Positions 59,370 to 64,000 of a stretch of 64,000 nucleotides of DNA are shown here, piece by piece. Every line of letters starts with the position of its first letter. Within the stretch, counting starts at the first letter, position 1. The notes beneath the pieces are model-generated. The model did no database searches, was not told where the DNA came from, and saw only the letters and a program-made list of their open reading frames with translations. Both the position numbers and the translations under genes were made by a program. The stretch comes from JANMEB01 sp041745295. Its GTDB lineage: Bacteria; Planctomycetota; Planctomycetia; Pirellulales; Pirellulaceae. The stretch is from the NCBI GenBank assembly GCA_041745295.1, contig JBGTJE010000028.1:62001-126000 (forward strand). Reading direction: 5' to 3'.

Positions 59370-60680
59370 ATGATCGCTTTTCCCCAAGTTCAAAAAATCC
59401 AATACGAGGGTCCCGAGAGCGATAACCCCCTGGCATTTCGTTGGTATCACGCGGATCAAATCGTCGAAGGCAAGATGATGCGCGACCATTTCCGGTTTAG
59501 CGTCGTTTACTGGCACACGTTTCGAGGGACCGGCGGCGATCCCTTTGGGGCTCCAACGTTGCACCGGCCATGGGACGACGGCAGTAATAGCATGGACAAC
59601 GCCAAACGCCGCGCGGAAGTGGCTTTCGAGTTCATGTCGAAGCTCGGCGCGCCGTATTTCGCTTTCCACGATCGCGACATTGCGCCGGAAGCCGACAACT
59701 TGGCGCAAACCAATCGCCAACTCAACGAGATCGCCAATGTCGTGGCGGGGCTGCAAAAAAGCACTGGGATTGGATTGCTCTGGGGAACGGCCAACTTGTT
59801 CAGCAATCCGCGTTACATGCACGGTGCCGCAACCAGCTGCAACGCCGATGCGTACGCGTTCGCCGCAGCCCAGGTCAAACAGGCGATCGAAATTACCCAT
59901 CGGCTGGGCGGTCTAGGTTACACTTTTTGGGGCGGTCGCGAAGGCTACCAAAATCTGCTCAATACCAACATGAAACGCGAAGTCGACAACCTCGGCCGGT
60001 TTCTTCGCATGGCAGTCGACTACGCTCGCTCGATTGGTTTCAAGGGCGTCTTTTATATCGAGCCCAAACCCAAGGAACCTACCAAGCACCAGTACGACAG
60101 CGATTCGGCCGCCTGCATCAATTTTCTGCGAACCTACGATTTGCTCGGTGATTTCAAGTTGAATTTGGAAACCAACCACGCCACGCTGGCCGGACATTCA
60201 ATGATGCACGAACTCGAATACGCAGCAATGCAGGGCGCTTTGGGATCGATCGACGCGAATAACGGCGACTTGCTCTTAGGATGGGACACCGATCAGTTTC
60301 CGACCGACGTCTATCTCACCGCGCAAATCATGCTGACCTTGCTCAAATACGGGGGCTTGAATGCGGGCGGAGTCAATTTCGATGCGAAAGTCCGCCGCGA
60401 GAGCATCGATCCGCTCGACCTTTTTTACGCCCACATCGGCGGCATGGACACCTTTGCCCGTGGACTCTTGATCGCCAGTGAGATTCGCCAAGACGGGATT
60501 TTGGACAAAATGCTCGCCGAGAGGTACGCGAGTTGGGATCAGGGGATAGGCCGCGAAATTGAGCAAGGGAGGCATTCCCTGACCACCCTCGAAACCTATA
60601 TGCTCGGCAAGGGCGAAGCAGCCCCTAATACTAGCGGTCGCCAGGAATTGCTTGAGAATATTCTGAACCGGTACGTATAA
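59370..60680 (+). CDS. xylA: Xylose isomerase
   Basis: 436 residues. Interconverts xylose and xylulose. Catalytic His100 with FAFHDRDIAPEAD; metal-binding FYIEPKPKEPTKHQYD and LNLETNHATLAGH; NPLAFRWYH at the N-terminus; LFYAHIGGMDTFARGL near the C-terminus. Full length for the family. No xylB kinase or pentose transporter is near, so its use may be wider (glucose/fructose). Confidence 0.96.
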   Translation: MIAFPQVQKIQYEGPESDNPLAFRWYHADQIVEGKMMRDHFRFSVVYWHTFRGTGGDPFGAPTLHRPWDDGSNSMDNAKRRAEVAFEFMSKLGAPYFAFHDRDIAPEADNLAQTNRQLNEIANVVAGLQKSTGIGLLWGTANLFSNPRYMHGAATSCNADAYAFAAAQVKQAIEITHRLGGLGYTFWGGREGYQNLLNTNMKREVDNLGRFLRMAVDYARSIGFKGVFYIEPKPKEPTKHQYDSDSAACINFLRTYDLLGDFKLNLETNHATLAGHSMMHELEYAAMQGALGSIDANNGDLLLGWDTDQFPTDVYLTAQIMLTLLKYGGLNAGGVNFDAKVRRESIDPLDLFYAHIGGMDTFARGLLIASEIRQDGILDKMLAERYASWDQGIGREIEQGRHSLTTLETYMLGKGEAAPNTSGRQELLENILNRYV

Positions 60681-61085
60681 GTGCGGACTTAGGTTGCACG
60701 CGACGTTCGCACCCATCTTTGTTGCTGAGCATGTGCTGGAATTCGGCGCGTGCGGCGGCGTGCTTTTCGTCATTCCAGGCTGAGACCCGGAATCCAGGCC
60801 CACGGAAGGAGAATTGCCAAGCAATCGTTGATTTGACGTATCTTACTTGTGCACAGATTCCGCCCTAGGCACGCTTTCCCTTCAACGCCTTGGCTCACGA
60901 ATCGTCTCAACATCGGTTAATTCCCATCCGTGGAAGATGGATTCCGGGTCTCAGCCCGAAATGACGGATGCGCGGCTTATGGCACATTGGCATTGCAAAC
61001 TGCGCAGTCTGAAAAGGCAATGATTGAATTCCAGGACACTCTCGTCTTTGTTGCTCGGCTGCACTGCGGGCTTCAGTGACAGCGA
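60681..61085. other. Intergenic region with two GTCATTCC-type half elements
   Basis: A right-facing half (CATTCCAGGCTGAGACCCGG, 60769-60818) and an inverted half (GATTCCGGGTCTCAGCCCGA region, 60916-60965), about 100 bp apart. No gene seen. Confidence 0.6.
60769..60965. repeat. Inverted pair of GTCATTCC-type half elements
   Basis: The two halves face each other, each ending in an ATTCCGGG/CCCGGAAT core with GAGACCC or GGGTCTC; the composite spans 197 bp. Confidence 0.7.
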
Positions 61086-62531
61086 ATGTTGCTGGCACGG
61101 CATGGCCGCACAACAATCTGCGCGTCTTGGACTTTTCTGGTGGCCCTATTTCGGCTACCGTTCGGCCGCTTGAAACACAATTGGAACGCAAGCGCTGCGA
61201 TTTTCGTACGCTGGAAGTTGTCCATTTTATCACTCTTCGTTTCGCGTTTATTGGCTGTGAATGGAGTCGCGCTAGTGCGTTTTTTGGCGAGCCGCTGGGG
61301 CAAAAGGTTTAGTCGAGGATCTGCGGCCAATCGCAATTTGCCGCCGATCCCGCGATTATTGTTCGTATCGCATGAAGCCACGCGAACCGGTGCCCCCAAG
61401 ATTGTCTTGAATCTACTCAAGTACATAGCGGAGCAGACCCACGTCAATTGTGAGACTGTGCTGCACAACAGTGGACATCTCTATGGCGAGTTTCAACGCT
61501 ATTCGACCGTCCATTGTTTGAACTTGCCGCGCGAATTCAGCGAAACGCTGGAACGCAAAATGACGAAGTTGTTTCACCACAAATTTGACGGTCAACCGAA
61601 TTTGGCGATCTGCAACTCGATGGAATCGCGATTCATCGCCCACGAACTGCGACGCTTGGGATTGCCGATCGTCTTTTTGATCCACGAGCTCCCGCAATCC
61701 TATCGCGTCGAAGATTTCGAAACCGTGTATCGCGTATCCGATCGAATCGTGTTCCCGGTGCGCACGGTTTGCGACAGCGTCTTTGCCAAAGCGCCGTTCG
61801 ATGCCGCGAAAATGCGGATCTTGCCACAAGGACTGCTCGATCCCCAGTTCGGGATGGCGGTGAATCGCGACGATAGCCGGCTGCAGATTTGCCAAGAGCT
61901 CAATTTGCCGCACGATGCGTTCATTGTCTTAGGCTGCGGGACGTTGGATTTGCGAAAGGGAATCGACCATTTTGCAGCAATTGCCCGCGAAACTGTCGCG
62001 TCCAATCCATCGTCGCGGCCCTTTCATTTCGTGTGGGTAGGCGACGGCCCGCGCTGGATGCATTCGCCCCACCACTACATCGAATTGGACATCGGGCGGA
62101 CGGCCACCCAGGGACAGATTCAATTCATCGGCGAGCGCACGAAAGTCGATTCCTATTTCGTCGCTGCTGACGCGTTTCTGTTATCGTCACGCGTCGATCC
62201 ATTTCCTTGCGTGGTCCACGAAGCGATGGCCGTGGGTTTGCCAGTCGTCGCCTTCGACCAATCGGGGGGCGCGGTGGAAGCATTGCAAGACGGCGCAGGG
62301 TTGATCGTTCCTTATGGCGATTACCGACAAGCCGCGGCGGCCATTATTGCCCTTTCGCAAGAGCCAGACAAAGCCGATCGCATTCGCCAATTCGCCAAGC
62401 GACGGGTACTCCAAGACTATCGGTTTGTCGACTACGCCGAAAATTTCGTAAGCTTGGTCGAAGAATCGCTCTCGCAAAAACTAATCCGCAAGACGCATCC
62501 CGGCGTTCAGCCGCGCGCCAAAGCCGCGTAA
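61086..62531 (+). CDS. Glycosyltransferase, GT4-type
   Basis: 481 residues as drawn from ATG 61086. A GT-B glycosyltransferase: RLLFVSHEATRTGAPKIVLN near residue 90 starts the first Rossmann domain; VLGCGTLDLRKGIDHF, FHFVWVGDG and IQFIGERTKV, then the donor-binding E-x7-E region DPFPCVVHEAMAVGLPVVAF. The ~85 residues before the first strand include hydrophobic and basic stretches (LSILSLFVSRLLAVNGVAL) with no family counterpart, so the true start may be internal (GTG near 61258). Convergent with the next glycosyltransferase. Confidence 0.88.
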   Translation: MLLARHGRTTICASWTFLVALFRLPFGRLKHNWNASAAIFVRWKLSILSLFVSRLLAVNGVALVRFLASRWGKRFSRGSAANRNLPPIPRLLFVSHEATRTGAPKIVLNLLKYIAEQTHVNCETVLHNSGHLYGEFQRYSTVHCLNLPREFSETLERKMTKLFHHKFDGQPNLAICNSMESRFIAHELRRLGLPIVFLIHELPQSYRVEDFETVYRVSDRIVFPVRTVCDSVFAKAPFDAAKMRILPQGLLDPQFGMAVNRDDSRLQICQELNLPHDAFIVLGCGTLDLRKGIDHFAAIARETVASNPSSRPFHFVWVGDGPRWMHSPHHYIELDIGRTATQGQIQFIGERTKVDSYFVAADAFLLSSRVDPFPCVVHEAMAVGLPVVAFDQSGGAVEALQDGAGLIVPYGDYRQAAAAIIALSQEPDKADRIRQFAKRRVLQDYRFVDYAENFVSLVEESLSQKLIRKTHPGVQPRAKAA

Positions 62532-62561
62532 AGCCCTTTTTAGGCAGCGGCTCTTTTTTCT

Positions 62562-62584
62562 GTGCGCCACTGGCACTGCCAGTG
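62562..62584. repeat. CACTGGC palindrome, single unit
   Basis: GCCACTGGCACTGCCAGTG, a variant with CACTG in place of CTCTG, between the two convergent glycosyltransferase genes. Confidence 0.7.
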
Positions 62585-62635
62585 TCTTCGGTCTCAGAAT
62601 TTCCTTGGCGATCCGCTATTCATCCCAAATGCGCA

Positions 62636-63811
62636 CTAGAATAACCGTCGCTCGACCAGCAGGTCGCGATAGACGTCGGCGACACCGCGGGACATGCTCT
62701 CGTCCGAGAAGAACTCGCGTTGACGATTTTGCGAATTACGACTCAAGTCCTCCCACGCGACGCAGCCGGCAATTAACGATTCCAATTTCGCCGCTAAATC
62801 TTGCGGGTTCGACGGTTCAAAGATCAAGCCATCGATTCCGTCGCGAACGGCCTCGGGAATCCCTTCGACGCGACTGGCGATTGGGGGCAAGCCGACGGCC
62901 ATGGCCTCCAGCACGACCATGGGAAGGCCTTCGCCAAATAGGCTTGGCAACACGAACGCGTCCATTTGCTGCAATTCCGCGTCGACCTCTTTGCAAAATC
63001 CGGTCCAAGTGATTTTCCCGCCGATTTTTAGACTCTCGACGCGGCCGAGGATTTCGCGTTCATAGTCGCGAGTCTCAAACGGTCCGACGGCCCGCAGCAA
63101 AACGTCAACGCCGCGATCCTGGAGGAGCGAGATCGCATCCACAAGGACTTCGATTCCCTTCCGCGGCCGAAACAGTGCGACCGTACCAAGGGTCCAAGTC
63201 GTCGAATTTTTTTCTCGACTGCGCTTTTGGTTGAATCGTGGCACGCCGTTTGGAACCACCGAAATCTTGCTTGGATCGTGTCCCAACGACTGCATGTACC
63301 GCCCAATGCTCTGCGAAACGCAGATCATTCGGTCCACGCTGCGCAGGCTCCAGGTCTCGGCCCATTGGTTGATTCGATTGCGGAAACTGCGCGACGTATC
63401 GCGTCCGACCGGACTATGGACGTGATAAACAAGCGGCAAATTGAGGCGCCGCGCCACTTGGCGACCCACCATCAGCGAACGCGGGGTGTGCGCGTGCAGA
63501 ATCTGATATCCGTCTCGCTGGGCGATTTGCGCCAGGCGATTGGCACAGCTCCAATCGAATCGACTGCGCATGCCGACATCAAACAAAGGCGTCGATTGCG
63601 AGCGCCGCATCGGGCCAAAACGATTTGGTTTCAAGCAAGCAAAACCTACTTCGAATCCAAATTCGGGCAGGCGCAGCGCCAGCAAGTCTTGGACACGTTC
63701 GGCGCCGCTGTAGTGTTCACCGTTGATCAAATGCAGGACGCGCAATCGCCGACGGGATCGACCGGGCGACGCCTTAGGATGGCTTGAGTCTGCGAGAAGT
63801 TCAATGCCCAT
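62636..63811 (-). CDS. Glycosyltransferase, GT4-type
   Basis: 391 residues from ATG 63811 (MGIELLADSSHP). RVLHLINGEHYSGAERVQDL opens the N-terminal domain with the GAER motif of GT4 enzymes; NLPLVYHVHSP and ICVSQSIGRYMQSLG come next. The C-terminal half has LGTVALFRPRKGIEVLVDAI and FVLPSLFGEGLPMVVLEAMA (the EGLPMVVLEAMA donor site). It probably adds a sugar to a surface glycan. The frame is open to 63997, but the part before 63811 is repeat sequence. Confidence 0.92.
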   Translation of the reverse strand: MGIELLADSSHPKASPGRSRRRLRVLHLINGEHYSGAERVQDLLALRLPEFGFEVGFACLKPNRFGPMRRSQSTPLFDVGMRSRFDWSCANRLAQIAQRDGYQILHAHTPRSLMVGRQVARRLNLPLVYHVHSPVGRDTSRSFRNRINQWAETWSLRSVDRMICVSQSIGRYMQSLGHDPSKISVVPNGVPRFNQKRSREKNSTTWTLGTVALFRPRKGIEVLVDAISLLQDRGVDVLLRAVGPFETRDYEREILGRVESLKIGGKITWTGFCKEVDAELQQMDAFVLPSLFGEGLPMVVLEAMAVGLPPIASRVEGIPEAVRDGIDGLIFEPSNPQDLAAKLESLIAGCVAWEDLSRNSQNRQREFFSDESMSRGVADVYRDLLVERRLF

Positions 63812-64000
63812 GCTCACACTCAAACTTGGACGAAATCGGGGTAACAGTTGCGCTTTTCCGGTTCCTTCTCCCCCAATTTGCACGCGGCAATGTCCAAAAT
63901 ATTGGTTCACCCGCATTCGCGTGCATATTCGGGGAGAGGGAACCAAAACAGCGCAGGCGAAGGAACCCCAGCTTCTGATGCACCATTCGCTACTCAAGCT
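63812..64000. other. Edge region with a long inverted repeat
   Basis: Upstream of the GT4 gene on the minus strand, cut by the window edge. It contains the 26-bp inverted pair at 63860-63944. No gene seen. Confidence 0.55.
63860..63944. repeat. Long inverted repeat GGTTCC..CTCCCC arms
   Basis: Arm 63860-63885 (GGTTCCTTCTCCCCCAATTT...) pairs with 63919-63944 at 23 of 26 bases, around a 33-nt loop. The GGGGAGAGGGAACC end resembles the CCCTCACCCT-family terminus. Confidence 0.8.

Noticed and set aside
9851..62584. CRISPR array
   Set aside because: Repeats are palindromic, scattered over tens of kilobases and not spaced by unique 30-40 bp spacers; no cas gene is present.
63227..63787. Plus-strand 186-residue ORF
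   Set aside because: It lies opposite a well-supported GT4 glycosyltransferase and has no recognisable motif.

Overview
The window looks like chromosomal DNA of a planctomycete, probably in or near Pirellulales. The taxonomic signs are an outer-membrane/lipid A module (Skp/OmpH, LpxC, LpxA) together with planctomycete-type proteins. These include an ELWKSDGT-repeat protein with an LERLEQRTLLAG-type N-terminal motif, an SHD1-like domain protein, a DUF1570-type HEATH metallopeptidase, a Tat-exported Gfo/Idh protein and a Trx/PDZ protein. Intergenic spaces are crowded with short palindromic repeats. No tRNA, rRNA, IS element, prophage or CRISPR array was seen. The one RNA gene recognised is RNase P RNA.

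Layout. 0-4 kb: a DegT-type aminotransferase cut by the window edge, a large lipoprotein lipase-like hydrolase, and a small lipoprotein gene broken by a frameshift. 4.8-9.7 kb (minus strand): a signal-anchored protein, then ompH-lpxC-lpxA-Gfo/Idh, the last two overlapping ATGA. 10-16 kb (plus): an LPG-synthase/flippase-like membrane protein, a GT2 glycosyltransferase, a polytopic membrane protein and cysS.

16.4-27.1 kb is the most coherent block. It holds eight enzymes that together convert tryptophan to 4-oxalocrotonate by the kynurenine / 3-hydroxyanthranilate / 2-aminomuconate route. One arm (minus) encodes the 2-aminomuconic semialdehyde dehydrogenase, a RidA-type 2-aminomuconate deaminase, 3-hydroxyanthranilate dioxygenase and ACMS decarboxylase. 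The divergent arm (plus, overlapping genes) encodes a cyclase-type formamidase, kynureninase and kynurenine 3-monooxygenase. Tryptophan 2,3-dioxygenase closes the block. Between the monooxygenase and the dioxygenase sit a thioredoxin-fold/CXXCH/double-PDZ protein and a 1-Cys peroxiredoxin.

27-42 kb: Tat-Gfo/Idh, DUF1570 peptidase, an orphan double-domain ABC permease, a secreted protein of unknown role, the operon xseA-xseB-ispA-dxs-nadK, then guaB overlapping an SHD1-like protein. 42-57 kb: the ELW-repeat protein, NAD(P)HX epimerase, a fatty-acid-hydroxylase-type membrane enzyme, a diadenylate cyclase, a HEAT-repeat lipoprotein, a BY-kinase (Wzc type), mutS and rnpB tail to tail. 57-64 kb: a HicB-like protein beside a decayed gene, a small lipoprotein, an SDR, xylose isomerase and two convergent GT4-type glycosyltransferases.

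Several dispersed repeat families recur in the gaps. The clearest are a GTTTAAC/GTTAAAC-bounded palindrome (six copies), a CACTGGC...GCCAGTG palindrome (about a dozen arms), a GTCATTCC-type element, and a CCCTCACCCT...GGGCGAGGGAAC element. One copy of the last has a CACTGGC pair nested inside it. All functional assignments come from reading motifs and family resemblance by eye; no database search was run.
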